From Ceratothoa steindachneri (lineage: Eukaryota; Arthropoda; Malacostraca; Isopoda; Cymothoidae): a stretch of 64,000 nt of DNA. Positions 1 to 11,308 of the stretch are shown in pieces (the stretch's first letter is position 1; the number at the start of each line of letters is the position of its first letter). A program made the position numbers and the translations under genes. The notes under the pieces are model-generated. The model was given only the letters and a program-made list of their open reading frames with translations. It had not been told where the DNA came from and searched no databases. The DNA is taken from the NCBI GenBank assembly GCA_963969495.1, contig OZ018321.1, positions 121,857,129 through 121,921,128 on the forward strand, in the 5' to 3' direction.

Positions 1-1130
1 TCCGATAGACACACCATCAAAGTAAACCTCCACAATTCATGGAGAGCTTACCTCTTAACAATCAACTCCAAAAGTCCCATCCACTATTCATGGAAGAAAA
101 TAAAAGGATTAATCTTCAAATTCATACACGACGTAATCGCCACACTACGCATTGATGGATAAGATATCGACGGATGTGGCGAACATGCTGCGGAGTATTT
201 TCGCTATCATCTCCCACAGGAAACGTGCAACGCCCAGATTTGCGAATACAGATTTAGGATAGAACCTGTATTGTTGGATTTCTCCATAAATGAAAACATA
301 GCCTACAACAAACTATCGTGGAAGAAAAACGTCAAACGGATCTAGCAAGCTAAGGCAACACTGTTTGTTGCCTAAGGATATCCCGTATGCCTTTATGCGT
401 CATCAGGGTGAAAAGAGAGGGGGCTTCTTCTCAGCCCTATATAATCCATTCTAGAGGGATAGCTCATTCAAACTACCGCTCGATTGCGTTAACATCCCTC
501 ATGTGCAAGGTCATGGAAAAGATAGAGAACACATGCTCAATGTAGTTGCTGGGAAAGGAATCACTCCTATCATAACCCGTAAAACGCGATTCAGAAAGGT
601 ACACTTCACCAAAGGGGGTCTGATCCGCTTAGAAATCACAATATGCACCACATTCACCAAGAAACCTCCTAGTTGCAATTTTCTTTGACTTAAAAAAACG
701 GCTATGCAACATAATGGTGCTACGGCATTTTAAGTAGGTTGCACATATGGGCTTACCTATTCGCCTGCCTAAATTCATAATGAATTTGTTGAAAGATCGT
801 TATTTCGTAGTCAGGCTGGGGAGAACAGAATCTGCCCTATTCCTACAAGAAGATGACGTTCCTCAGGGTAGCACACTCAGCGTACCATTGTTCAAGATAG
901 GAATATTGGCATAACAAAATAACTTCCACACGGAATATCAACAGCGCTATACGTAGACGACTTCTCCATTTCTTTGCAGGGAACGGAGCTGGCCAAGATG
1001 GGATGTCGCTTCCAGCTTGCCATTAACAAACTAACGAGGTGGCTTCTACTACTGTCTATCTGTTTTCGACGGAAAAGAAGAATACTATCCACTTTTGCAG
1101 TTGCCGTGGCTGCTTCAGAGATTCCGACAT
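1..1130 (+). pseudogene. Relic LINE reverse transcriptase (ORF2 fragment)
   Basis: This is a decayed reverse transcriptase of an I/Jockey-type non-LTR retrotransposon. It starts before the window. Pieces are read across several frames: a region resembling RT motifs 1-2 near 500-690 (residues GLIRLEI, then a K-T-A context resembling the FFDLKKAYDT box near 685-705), a GLxxRLPKFIMNxLKDR-like stretch at 745-810, a VPQGSxLS-like stretch near 860-885, and a clear active-site box ALYVDDFSISLQG at about 940-975. Many stops and frameshifts make it non-functional. The RT assignment is firm from the YVDD box and its spacing. The clade is inferred, and it is not obviously the same family as LINE-A elsewhere in the window. 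Confidence 0.75.
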
Positions 1131-1399
1131 ATTTTTAACAAGAAACTCAAAATTGTACAAAATATAAAATTTATAGCCCTCAGCTTCAATAAATAAGTAA
1201 CTTGAGGGTTCCACAGCCAAATCGTGAAGACTCCAAGTCCAAAAGCTTTAAATGTGCTACGGACAGTTTCCAACATAAGGGGAGCGAACAGAGAAATCCT
1301 CCTTATCTTCTATTGCTCATGACTCGTCCAAACCAGAGTCCGGTTTCGAAATCTACTCTTCCGCCTCTGAAAGATCCCCCCTAAAGATTAAAACCGTAG

Positions 1400-2135
1400 C
1401 AAACAACAGACGGAGGAGAAGATAGCGCAATTTCTGGCCCAAGCAGAAACACATTGGATACCCATATTTATACCAACGCGTAAAAATTTGAAGATGGTGT
1501 CACCGGGAATAAAATGCCGGTGCATTTGAAAAGACCGCAGCTTTTCGGCGCTCAGGCTCGACGACGTCCAGCCCTCTTGCGAGGATTATATCAAAGCAAT
1601 TTGGGGAGGGGGGCATCCTTTAAATCTGGTCATCCAGATAGACGAACGTCCTTGGCACGAACCAAAGAGTCACATCTTCCTGACTTTATTAAAATGGCAT
1701 CCTCAGTTCCTTTCCCGTGGGCAGCAAGTGTCAGTATGCCGACTTCGTATCGATCATTCAATAATGACCCACAGCTTTGTGATGGATGGGGCTACCACCC
1801 TCATTGTGAAGAAGACTGTATCTTCGGCTGAATGACCGAAATTCAGCGAATTAAGACGCCGATGCTTACCTTCGAAGGTGGAGGGACAATCCCTATCCTC
1901 CTACTAGCAGTGGTGCCGAGAAATTTTTCATCACGGATCCGAAATCATCCACTACATAAAAAGAGATCGTACTCGCAGATAAATTATTAATCTTCAGCTC
2001 TTACAATTTCCTAAAATCCTTTTACTAACCACAGGCACTATTTCCATGCCATTTCAATTTACTTAACCTACTACTCTCATGCAAATATCACCATTCACAC
2101 AAACCACATCGCCACTTATGCCTTCTAAATTTTGA
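1400..2135 (+). pseudogene. Relic LINE ORF2 C-terminus and 3' UTR
   Basis: Weak similarity to the RNase H/C-terminal part of the same kind of LINE. The best anchor is RLRIDHSIMTHSFVMDG around 1,745-1,795, the segment that usually precedes the terminal Cys-rich HVLxEC motif. Shortly after, the frame shifts (ELRRRCLPS near 1,850). The A/T-rich tail near 2,105-2,125 contains CGCCACTTATGCC, which resembles the start of the LINE-A 3' hairpin tail (GGCGACTTATGCC). It probably belongs to the same insertion as the RT at 1-1,130. The bases between them (1,131-1,400) hold no recognisable domain. Confidence 0.5.
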
Positions 2136-2729
2136 AATCTTTAAAAATAAATAACTTGTTTACGGCGCGATCACCGTGCTCTGTGCGCCAAGGAACCTTT
2201 AAACTAATCAATAAATTACTGTTTGAAGGCATTCACTGTTACCACATAGATGATATCTGTGTAACCGCTTCGGCAATAGATTTAAAAAATGGTGACATAT
2301 TTTCTATGGCCGAGCAAGATATATGTATAATGCATAAATAGGGGCGTGAAATATTGTGGAAAACGCAATGATTCCTATAAGCATTGAGATGTGCATCTAT
2401 TTGAAACGGGGTCATAACCGCTCAGTCTGTGTAGCTTTTATCCTATCAAGAGGCTAAAGGGAGACAACTCATGGGAAATAGTAAGTAGGCACCTCATATG
2501 CCTCGGAATTGAAAAATGAATCCTCTGCTCGTTGCTCTTCCAGGTCTAGTAGTGCAAAAACTACCGGCGCCATTTTAGAGTTCTTATACGCGTCCCCGTA
2601 AGAGTCACAGTGATGTGTTTATCGGAACGCTATGCTGACGAGACTCAGCGACCTGTCCAGACCCAGCTTTACCTGTATCCACCCTTCTCTACTAAACCAT
2701 ACTCCTTTTTGTAACAACTTTCTTTCACT
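2136..2729. other. Unassigned, A/T-rich spacer
   Basis: No domain recognised. A 69-codon open frame at 2,132-2,341 has no features I recognise and no supporting context. From about 2,630 the sequence begins to resemble the LINE-A 5' leader (a CTGACGAGACTCAGC stretch), so part of it may be a second, degraded LINE-A 5' end. Confidence 0.4.
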
Positions 2730-5224
2730 TTGCCAAGGAGGCAATTTGCCTTCCTGGCCGCCGTGTTGATGGGACTCAGCACGCCCCCAGGCCAGCTTAG
2801 CCTTTTCTCCCTTCTCACAGGCTGTGATTGCTACCCTACTTTCTCTCCGATTACTTTCTCTGGCTAGCCTCTAATTTCACAGGGTAGATGCCGATCAGCT
2901 TCCTCTCACCCAACTATCCGAATTTGGGCTGAGACGGGAAGAGAGAACGTTCACACACCCAAGAGTTCCTGTCTGAGATGGGTGGTCTCTAACAACTAGC
3001 TACATCCCAATCCACACCTTCCTCACTTCCCCTTTCTTTCTCCTTTCAATCTCTATCCATTTTACGCCTTGCCCAAGGTGGAGCCGCTATACCTATGGGT
3101 TGCCGGGCTACTAGACGGGAGGAGTGGCCCCAAATGGCAGCAGCTGGATCTGCCGGCCCCAAACTCACCCCTCGCAGAGCGGGCTACTGCCTGGGGATGA
3201 TAAGTGTTTGCATACCGTATTTAAAGCAGGGTACTCCTGCCCAATAATGAAATTAAAAAAAATACTCTCTTACCTTCCCCTCGAAAATCGTCGGTGCCGC
3301 GCTCGGGCAGTTCTACTTAAAAAATGGAGCCCCCCCCTCCGCCCTGTGCGTTCGCAGGGGACCCTCCAAAATACTTCAACTATAGAGGAAGGTTACCACT
3401 CTCCTTTACATACGGGTGTAAGCGACTCTCCCTCACTCCCTTCTCTGGTGCGGCCCTCGGGTGCCTCCCTCTTTTCATCGGCCGCCCTCCTTTACTTTCT
3501 AAGGGGACTGCCAGGGAAGGAATGCGGCCCATAATTGACCGCTTTCGGTGGGAGCAGCATGATAGGGTCACCCCCTTAAGGGGAGGAGAGGAGACAGGCC
3601 CCGTCGGCCTCTTCCCATAAAAAGACCTGCGAGCTCGTATATTGAGCTCAGAGAGGGTTACCATACGTACCCCCCTCTCTTACCCACAAAACACACTGAC
3701 CAATGGGACCTGTGATGTCCTGGGGGAGATGGTCACATGGAGCCCCTCCCTGAGATCGACATGGTCCCTGAGCCAACACAGCCCCAGACGCTAGGACATT
3801 ACATGGAGACGAACCTGGCCTCGCTGCCAAGCACCGAACCTTAGTCCGCCTCTGTGTAAGATCCTCCTCAGACGACTTGGGTCTCCAAGGCTGCACAAGG
3901 AGAGGAGGGATCTCCTCCTCGGGCTGAGGTCCTTAAGAAAGCCTTGACCTTTTCCTTCTCGAAAAAGGATCTTGATGTAGCCAGTCCATCTTGATTGTGC
4001 GGTCCTGCCGGCGGAGGATAGAAGCGCTCTCATTCCCTGCCCTCCTCTGCTAAAAAGAAAAAACAAGAAAAAGCCGAAGAATACTCTGGGCTCCTATCCT
4101 ACCGCTTGGACCGTGGGGACGGACCGGGACCCTGTAGTTTCGGTAAGCGACCGAGCCAAGATCGGCACTTCAGGCCCCGTTGCTTCCATGTGTGGGGAAT
4201 CACAGGACAAATCAAAAACTGCGCAGAGCGGAGCCTTGATTTCGTAGTGGCCGCTCATTCAGAGTCTACCTTTTCGTTATTCACTCCACTGATGGGAGCA
4301 TATGGGTTGACCGAAACATGATCCATCAGCTAGTCTGATTAGGAGAGAGGCGAAGGTGACCCGTTTCTCGGACGGGAGACTTTTGGCAAATGCGTCGAAT
4401 ACCTTCGAGGCGGCCATGATTAGTGTATTTCGGACAATTGATAGGACGCCTGTAATTTTGACGCCGCACTCTACCATGATCTTCGTGAAATGAGTAGTTT
4501 ATGCGAGGGAACTAGTGGACTACTCCATAGATGACATCACCTTAGAGCTGGCCGAATATGGGTCGGTCAAGGTCGAGCTTGTGATGACATAAAAGGGAGT
4601 GGCCTTGAGATCCACCGCTACATTCTTCGTCTCGCTCGACGTTGACAAGCTCCCTGAGTCAGTGCATGCTGGTTGGTATCGCTTTTGCGTAAAGACATTC
4701 GTGCCACTGCCGCGCAAGTGCTATCACTCTCACCGCTTCGGCCATACTAATCGCTCCTTTCAATGTGCAAAGTCCGGGTTACTGGAAGTCTATGTAAGTT
4801 GTTTCAAGGCCACACACGATAAGTCCATATCGTGTGTGGCCAAGTGTGTCAATTGCGGAGGGGTGCACCCAGCTTCTTCGAAGTAATGTCTTGTGTATCT
4901 CCTTGAGGAAGAGCAGTTCAGGATCAGGGTCGTCTCTTATTTCCCGAGGCTAAGGACATGGTCCTTGCGCGCCCGGCACTGCCCGAGACCTTCTCTGCTT
5001 CAATGTTTAAAAAGATACCCTCTGCTCCTAGCCCATCCATGACTACGAGCACCGTCGTTTCCGCGCCCATTCAGAACCCTTCTGAGGGTTTTACCCATCC
5101 TGGGTGCTACCCTGGTAGCGCTACCGGCACAAAGGTAGCGCCATATGATAAAATGCTGCCCTGCGCATTGCTGTAACGACAGTGTTGTCTCACAGAATGT
5201 TCGGCACATTCTCAAACCAACCAC
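2730..5224 (+). mobile_element. LINE-A copy 1 (5' UTR, ORF1, truncated)
   Basis: First copy of the dominant LINE in this window. The roughly 1-kb leader (from a GCAATTTGCCTTCCTGG stretch at 2,741) is shared with copies starting at about 15,885, 35,455, 45,490 and, inverted, 6,692. ORF1 follows at about 3,720-4,890. After it only a short stretch remains (NVRHIL-like, 5,190-5,215) that matches the extreme C-terminus of ORF2, so nearly all of ORF2 is deleted. At 5,224/5,225 it abuts an inverted copy of the same family. Confidence 0.75.
3720..4890 (+). pseudogene. LINE-A ORF1 (gag-like, zinc knuckle), copy 1
   Basis: ORF1 would encode the RNA-binding particle protein of the LINE. The most intact part is at 4,599-4,886. 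There a PRKCYHSHRFGHTNRSFQC stretch marks a first CCHC-like knuckle, although the second Cys is a Ser here (copies at 37.2 and 49.7 kb read CYYCHRFGH). It is followed by SCVAKCVNCGGVHPASS, a second Cys-rich finger. Upstream are a lysine-rich run (KKKKQEKAEE, near 4,055) and degraded N-terminal sequence. Stops interrupt it at many points. Two to three CCHC fingers after a low-complexity N-terminus are typical of ORF1 in the I/Jockey/R1 groups. Confidence 0.7.
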
Positions 5225-6692
5225 GCTCTGAATGAGGAGCCCTAACGTAATCGAGGATCCGCTCTACGTACTTTTGGTCTATGTCAGGGACTTCCCACCC
5301 GTGGTAGCACAGGTGCCGGACCTACCTCGCTTAGCTTGTTCACATACCGAATTGGAAGCGTCCACGTCCGTCCATGCGGACTCTGTGGAGGGAGACGAGC
5401 CCTTACTCCTTTTAATCTTCTTCCTCTGTCTCTCCTCTTTAGAAGAGGAAGATGGTGAATGAATCCAATTCTCTCCTCCGCCGGAAGGAGCCCTTAGGCC
5501 AGTTAGACTTGCTTCAGCAAGATCCTTCTTCGAGATAGCGAAGGCTTTTGCTGTCATAGGGCCACTAGCCTGGAGAGGAGGTCCCTTCTCTCCTTGTAGA
5601 ACCTCAGGGACCCGAGCCGTGTGAGAAGAAGCGTTCACAGGGGCGGACTTGTGTTCTTTGCTTGGCACCGAGCCCGGGGGAAACCCCATGGAAGATCCTA
5701 ATATTTGGGGCTGTGTCACCTCATGGACCATGTCCATAACATTGAGTAATGGCCCTGTAGCTTCTCCTTCCAACCAATTCCATTAGAGGTAACCTTTTTC
5801 TGTTCTTGGGCTGGCGAACCGGAATATGTCGGGGAAATGAGAGTGACCCCCTGTAAACTTCTATGCGCGCCAGCAGGACTTTAGATGGCGCCTTCTGACG
5901 GGCCTTGTCATCCCTCCCCCCATAAGTGGGTTGGCAAATCCCCGGAAAAATAAAGGGTGGACTGCCGCTAGTTTAAGGGGTTAGGGGTGGTCCCCTGCAC
6001 CCGTAGACATGGGAGAGGATTAAGCCTCGCCTCTGGTTAAAGAAGTTTGGAGGAGGATTCCCTCAGAAAATATAGGGGCGAAACCTCATTTACTACCTTT
6101 GAGCTACCCGTAACAGCTCCGGCGCTGGGAAGTAGAATTAAAGAGAGTTTTTTTTATTTTCATCATCGGTCATCGGTACCCTATTTGTAACACGGGACGC
6201 AAACGCTAATCACCCCATGCAGTAGTCCGCTCTGCGATGGGTGAACACACGGCCGGGAAAAGCCAACTGACGCCATTTAGGACAACACCTCCCGCCCTGT
6301 GGCCAGGCAGCCCTTCGATATGGCGGATCCACCTTCGGCTGGGCGTAAAATTGATAGGGTGTGAAAAGAGAGAGAAAAGGTATGTGAGGACGGTGAGGGT
6401 ATGGGTAAAGAAGGTTGTTAAATCCCACCACCCCAAACTGGAACTCATGGGTGAGGAGCGTTGTCCACTCCCCTCTCAGCCCCGTTCCGAGATGGTTGCG
6501 TAAGTGGAAGCTGGTCGGCTTCTACCCTGTGAAGTTAGAGGCCGACCAGAGAAAGTTGTTAGAGAGGTTGTGTGGAAAGTGAGGAAGCAAGGTAAGAAGA
6601 CAGGGTGTCAGAAAGAAGAAGAGGCTAGGTTGGGTCTGGAGAGGGCGCTGAGTCCCGTCAGCACGGAGGCCAGGATAGTCTTTAAATCGTAA
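5225..6692 (-). mobile_element. LINE-A copy 2, inverted, 5' part only
   Basis: The minus strand reads the LINE-A leader (from about 6,690 down to 5,800) and then the N-terminal half of ORF1. It stops at 5,225, where it meets plus-strand copy 1. The last minus-strand bases (an ATCGAGG..CCGCTC stretch near 5,250) match the ORF1 interior of copies at 21.8 and 36.7 kb, so this copy lacks everything after mid-ORF1. Confidence 0.75.
5279..5773 (-). pseudogene. LINE-A ORF1 N-terminal part, longest open copy
   Basis: This is an uninterrupted 164-codon frame, the best preserved N-terminal ORF1 segment of the family in this window. It carries DMVHEVTQPQ near its start. A matching DMVSEAIQLQ is found at 36.4 kb and DMVSEAT at 48.7 kb. 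It continues through PSGGGENWIHSPSSSSKEER into a basic RQRKKIKRSK run, then an acidic/Ser-rich linker. No zinc knuckle is included because the copy ends first. The function is inferred from position: an ORF1 nucleic-acid-binding protein. No membrane segment is visible. Confidence 0.7.
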
Positions 6693-6955
6693 CCCCAATA
6701 TAGGCTGTGTAATTAGGGCAGTGGGCTGAATGGTGGCAGCAAATTTTCCATTTTTGCCAACCCTACTGTCAGTTCCTATTTCAAATTTTCAAATTGGCGA
6801 TATATCACAACACTTACCTTACCTGGGAGTAGTGGCTTTCACAAGAGGACCTTTTTTCCCTCTTCATATAGTCTTGTATGGGGTTTTTATTCTTTTTCTT
6901 GTAAATCAATTTATTTTGGTTATCATTTTACATAATTATGGGTAATTGTGTTGAA
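6693..6955 (+). other. Leader of LINE-B, no domain
   Basis: Between inverted LINE-A copy 2 and the start of the LINE-B endonuclease. A 71-codon hydrophobic frame at 6,730-6,945 is present, but I recognise nothing in it. Position suggests upstream LINE-B sequence. Confidence 0.3.
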
Positions 6956-7444
6956 GGAGGGAGATATATACCCCAATCCTACTCCTCACAATGAGAATTT
7001 TAGATTCTTATATTCTAATATTAGAGGACTGAAATCTTATCTTCATGAGCTCTCGATGGTTTCCACCATGTACGATGTATTTCTTTGCTCTGAGACCTTA
7101 GTTCATAATTAGTTTCTTATATCAAATTTTAACAAGCCTTAACTTTCAGGACGCATTTCTATTCCTAGGGCTCAAGGGATGTGTGTCTATATACGCTCCT
7201 CATTTAATAAGAACATAAGAACATAAGAAAAGAAGGAGACTGCAAAAGACCATTCATGGCCTACACTTGGCCGGATTTGAGTGTAGCTATCATGAGATGC
7301 TTCTCATTCGTATCTGTGGCCGATTTAGCAATTATATATATATTTGCTTTATATAGGAACTCTGACCTGCATTATTGCCTTTTAACTGCTATGGCTGGAA
7401 TCCTAGAATCTTGCTCTCAAGCCTTTTTTGTGTTTATTGGTGAT
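6956..7444 (+). pseudogene. LINE-B endonuclease, N-terminal part (split by gypsy insertion)
   Basis: Start of an APE-type endonuclease of a Jockey/CR1-like LINE. SNIRGLKSYLHELS (about 7,017-7,060) is the usual N-terminal Asn-containing motif, followed by YDVFLCSETLV (the catalytic-Glu SET/CET motif) at about 7,070-7,105. Further on, IYIFALYRNSDL and a FFVFIGD end at 7,444 complete the domain up to the GDFNAxH motif. The frame is then interrupted exactly between GD and FNANHHQWL by the gypsy element. Several frameshifts and stops exist. Confidence 0.8.
7440..7444. repeat. Target site duplication GTGAT, left copy of Gypsy-1
   Basis: GTGAT occurs immediately left of the left LTR (7,440-7,444) and again immediately right of the right LTR (12,368-12,372). 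A perfect 5-bp duplication is the normal footprint of an LTR-retrotransposon integrase. Confidence 0.9.
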
Positions 7445-8479
7445 TGTGAGGGAATCCCAAGTGGACTCTCTTGAGCAGAACGGAACTTCCATGCGCTGCA
7501 GAAGGCCTGGTTAGGCCTAAATTGGTAAGCCTAACCCCCTTTTCCACAAGCGGTGGCCTTGAATGGTGTCCACAACGATTCACTTTTACACAGGCAGAAT
7601 AGCCTTTGCAAGTAGATTCGAAGCCATTCAAGAGTATAGCTGTTTCCCGCTTACCCCCATCCCCCACAATCCCGGGGAGAGACTCGGACATAAATAGCGC
7701 TCGACTCCCATGAAGAGACACAGAGTTGAGAAGTCTCGCCCGGACCCCAGAAAATTCCACATAGTTCCAATTCAGGTGCTAACAACAAAGCAAAGTGACA
7801 GCTGAACTATTTTGTGTATTTGGAATTAGCCCCAGCCAGTGAGGTAATTCCACTTTACGATCGCCACCGAGTGATTTTCCGGACTTCTCTTATCAACTTC
7901 TGTCGAAGCCCTCCATCGTTTGCCCCTTATTTCAGGTGGCCAAAATACTCTCCCCTGGACCGGAAGTTACCCCTCCCCCTCCCCTGTTTTTGGAGAACCG
8001 TCATCACTTCAAGTTCCCACTCAGAAGTTCCGAGCGGCCTCACCTCACGTGCAGAAGACATCCGTAAGCCAACCCCTCTTCCCAGTTCAGTAACTCAATC
8101 GAGTTAATTATCCCCCCCCCTCCATTTTAATAGTCTCCTCCTGTAATACCTTAGGTTCTAACTTCATAGTCTGATCTATAACTACAATTTCCTCCTTCGT
8201 TTACTGATGTGATTTTGTCCGTTAATTCTCTGAGGTAATTTTACCAATCAATACTCTCGTTATTTTTGTGTAAACAAAATTATTTTTTTTGCACATCCCT
8301 CTTTAAATAACTTTGAGCTTTGCCATTGTCCATAATTTACCTGACCTCGTTGCACTCTCTCACGCTACTCAGCCCGTCTAACTTAGTGGTATTCCGTCCC
8401 TTCGTCGGTTGACTTGTAAGTTATCGGTCCCTTCCCCATAGATATAATATGGTATTGATGTAATATAATGTTATACTAC

Positions 8480-8483
<4 letters not shown>
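7445..8483 (+). repeat. Gypsy-1 5' LTR
   Basis: Direct repeat of 11,309-12,367. It begins TGTGAGGGAAT and ends ATACTACGACA, so it has TG...CA termini. It is about 1,039 bp, against 1,059 bp for the partner. Many small differences by eye, including C-run length changes, indicate that the insertion is not recent. Confidence 0.92.

Positions 8484-8542
<59 letters not shown>
8484..8542. repeat. (TA)n microsatellite at LTR boundary
   Basis: An uninterrupted TA dinucleotide run starts directly after the last base of the 5' LTR, between the LTR and the likely primer-binding site. Confidence 0.95.
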
Positions 8543-8547
<5 letters not shown>

Positions 8548-8564
8548 TACATATTATATAAATC

Positions 8565-8584
8565 TGGTGTCAAGTGTGTTGGGG
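8565..8584 (+). promoter_or_regulatory. Candidate tRNA primer-binding site, Gypsy-1
   Basis: TGGTGTCAAGTGTGTTGGGG begins with TGG, as expected for a site complementary to a tRNA CCA end. Almost the same sequence (TGGTATCAAGTGTGTGGG) occurs at the equivalent place in Gypsy-2 (minus strand, 61,812-61,829). The conservation between two elements with unrelated LTR sequence supports a primer role. The tRNA is not identified. Confidence 0.6.
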
Positions 8585-9001
8585 TTTTTACGAACCCGTG
8601 TCATATTAATTTCAACTTTAGAAGTTCCCTTGTTATTCACGTACATCCCTTTTATTTTTATTTTTGTATTTTACTGGCAGAAGGCAAATTCAAGTTATTT
8701 GAAGAGCAGTGGAACGTAATCTATTTAGATTTTGTGTTGGACCCCAGGTAATTAATTTTTCTATACGGTGTTCGAATTTTGGAGACTCTACTGGTCATTA
8801 ATCCAAAAAAGTGTAGGTCGTTGGTGTCCTAATTCCGGTAGGACCATTATAATTTTTCTTCTTCTTAGAAACAGCAGAGGTAGGTAACTGTATTAATTTC
8901 TTTTGTGATCAAGGCCTTCACGAATATTCAAGTATTCGCTCCGCGTGGGTAGTGTCCTAGCTCGTTCGCGTATCAGTGTTCCCTCAGTTAACTGTGTAAA
9001 A

Positions 9002-10260
9002 ATGTCATCCTTCGAAAAGATCAAGAGTCAGGGTAAAATCTTAGGTCTTGCGGGTAAAGACAGAGAGGAACGAACGGACAGAGCGAAGTGAAATGGAGAT
9101 GGAGAAGAACAAGATGGAGGAGAACAAACTGAAAATGGAGATGGAGGAGAACAAACTGAAGATTGAGGAGAACAAACTGAAAAAGGAGATGGAGAACAAA
9201 CTGAAGATGGAAATGGAGATGGAAGAACGTGAACAAATTAGGCAGCATGAAGTGGAAATAAGCCGAAATCAAATGGATTCTTAGTCCATCGGTTCCCGGG
9301 CTGAAATTGCCCAAACTCCTTCAGTCCATCTTTCCGCTTTTAATGATGGAGAGAACTTTGGGTCATTTTTGACCCATTTTGAGAGAATCTTTCAGATCAA
9401 TAGATGGGATCTCGAAAATGATGGCGTCGCTCGCTTACTTCCCCTCCTAAATGCCAGGTTAAGTGATATCTTGGTATCCCTTTCCCCGGAAGCAACTTTG
9501 GACTATTCCACGTTAAAGTCCGAATTGCTAGCCGCTGTTCATATGAATAGCTAATTCTACCCCTCCCGATTCCGTCACGAAAGGATCTGGCACGGCCAAA
9601 CATTTCGACAACACGGGTACATCCTCCAAAGACACCTGCAGCGTTGGCTGGATGCGTGCCAAATTCCTCAGGTCTGCGAGTCCCTTCTGGATTCCTTACG
9701 GATTAGCTTTTAGCTGCCATGGCTCCCGAAATTTGCGCCTTCATTAAGGATACACGTTGCGCCACTTTCATGGAGTGCTTGGAAGAGGCCGATGTCTATG
9801 CGGGTAGTCACGCTTTATACCCTAAGGATGTTACAACGGCTCCCAAATTGCCCCCCCCAAACTAAATTTTATGGCCCTAACACCCCCCCTAAATTGGGTC
9901 CAAGATTTACCAAAGTTCCTAGTCCCTCGAAGCCAAGAAACTTCCATCCATCGGAACACTGAGACATTAAGCCCCTAGTTTCTTCTCCCCCGGCTGTGCC
10001 GTACCAAAAGAACCTGATCGTCTGCTACACCTGCGGAGTTCCCGGCCATTACCGCACGAACTGTCCTCGAAACTCCCGATTCGCAAACTCTCAGTCCCAC
10101 CAAGTGCACCAAATCTGGGCTGCCCCTTATCCTCCTCCGTCGCCTCAGGAGACTCCCGATCCTCCCTCACCCGCCAAAGACCTGGTTCATCAGGTAAACT
10201 TTCTCTTTAATGAGAACAACCCTGGTAGATTTAAGTTCGAAAACGGAACTGTGAAGGTTG
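9002..10260 (+). pseudogene. Gypsy-1 gag (coiled coil, capsid, CCHC knuckle)
   Basis: Gag would form the capsid and package RNA. It starts at ATG 9,002 (MSSFEKIKSQG) and is soon frameshifted into a Glu/Lys/Met-rich repeat (9,090-9,240, units such as MEENKLKMEM) predicted to be a coiled coil. A capsid-like region follows, FLTHFERIFQINRWD (9,366-9,410) through LLPLLNARLSDILVSL and ATLDYSTLKSELLAAV, resembling the SCAN-like capsid of metazoan gypsy elements. After a stop near 9,553 come further fragments. The knuckle CYTCGVPGHYRTNC (CX2CX4HX4C) is at 10,024-10,065. A Pro-rich tail follows. Confidence 0.8.
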
Positions 10261-10330
10261 CCGAGTATCCACCGTCGTCCGTGACACCGGGTGCACCTGT
10301 ATTATAGTGTCTGAGGACCTACTCTGTCCC
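10261..10330 (+). pseudogene. Gypsy-1 aspartic protease motif
   Basis: The frame at 10,262 reads VSTVVRDTGCTCIIVSEDL. The DTG triad marks the active site of the retroviral-type aspartic protease, and a homologous sequence is present in Gypsy-2 (there RETG). Only the first part of the domain is readable before frame loss. Confidence 0.7.
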
Positions 10331-10579
10331 TGTTGGGCCCGACCACAAGAAATTTGTGGTGGTCGACGACTAACTTGGCCGGGCCAGTCGTTTTCCAGTA
10401 ATTCGATGTCACATCGAGTGTGACTATATGTCCGGTTGGGCCGAAGTGGTAGCGGCCCCAATCCAGTTCTGCTCCGTTTTATTCAGTCAGAACCCTGTAA
10501 TTCACGACCATCCCGTGGCCAAGCGCGTGATTACGCGTACACAGACAGCCCTGGAATCCCGTGCACCTGTTTCCCTGAA

Positions 10580-10975
10580 AACTCCTATTGACCCGGAGTT
10601 CTGAGCCCTCCGGAGCGATAAGTTTTCCCGCGCCCAGAAGGAGTGCGCAACTCTCCCCCCCTTTGGGAGAAAACTAAAGCTCTCGAGCGTGAGTCTACCC
10701 GAGGTAACAAACGAGTCTCGTATCTCGTGAAGAAATTATTGAGAGGTTTGAGACCTAATTGGACCTTAGGTCACGAGAACGGAAATTCAAGCCTGGCGTG
10801 AAGGTGCTGGTGCTACTTCCCACGGGAAGCAACAACATTCTCAGCTAGTGAAAGGGACCCTACCCCGTCCTCGAGGCTAGAGGACCCGTGGATTACCTCA
10901 TCCATACTCAGGCCGGAGCTAAGGTTTTTCACGTGAATTGTATATTTATAGTATATCATCAATGTTCCTAATTAT
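10580..10975 (+). pseudogene. Gypsy-1 pol remnants (pre-RT linker and integrase tail)
   Basis: A linker AQKECATLPP (10,640-10,660) and NKRVSYLVKKLL (about 10,708-10,740) corresponds to AQKECELLSP in Gypsy-2, upstream of its RT. It is followed almost at once by RKFKPGVKVLVLLPTGSNN (about 10,785-10,840), GPYPVLEARGPVDYLIHTQ and VFHVN, which in related elements lies at the end of the integrase. The RT, RNase H and integrase core between them have been lost. Two stops interrupt the tail. Confidence 0.7.
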
Positions 10976-11308
10976 GATATTTTTTTGGTCCACTAAATTG
11001 TTTAGTCTTTAGTCCCATATTTATGCCTCCATTTAATTTTTTGGGGGTTCAACTGAAATGTCGCCAATGTTCTCGTGTGATTTTTCTGTTGTTAAAATTG
11101 TATTAGTTAAATTCTCTAGAATCTACCTGTTTAAGGCTTATGTCCGTAAATTCCCCGCTGAGCTCAGATTTACGTTTCTTTTTGTGTGTTTACACCTGTC
11201 GTAGCAGGTCATAATTTTCTTAGACCTTTGATAATTCTACTTTGATGGGTTGGATGATCCTTTCCTACGCAACTGCTCTGTAAGGCATCATCTTATGGTT
11301 GGGAGATG

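Noticed and set aside
892..1092. 66-codon minus-strand frame
   Set aside because: It is the shadow of the plus-strand RT active-site region (ALYVDDFSISLQG).
5279..5773. A host gene for the 164-codon minus-strand frame
   Set aside because: It matches the N-terminal ORF1 of other LINE-A copies (DMVHEVTQPQ, DMVSEAIQLQ), so it is element-derived.
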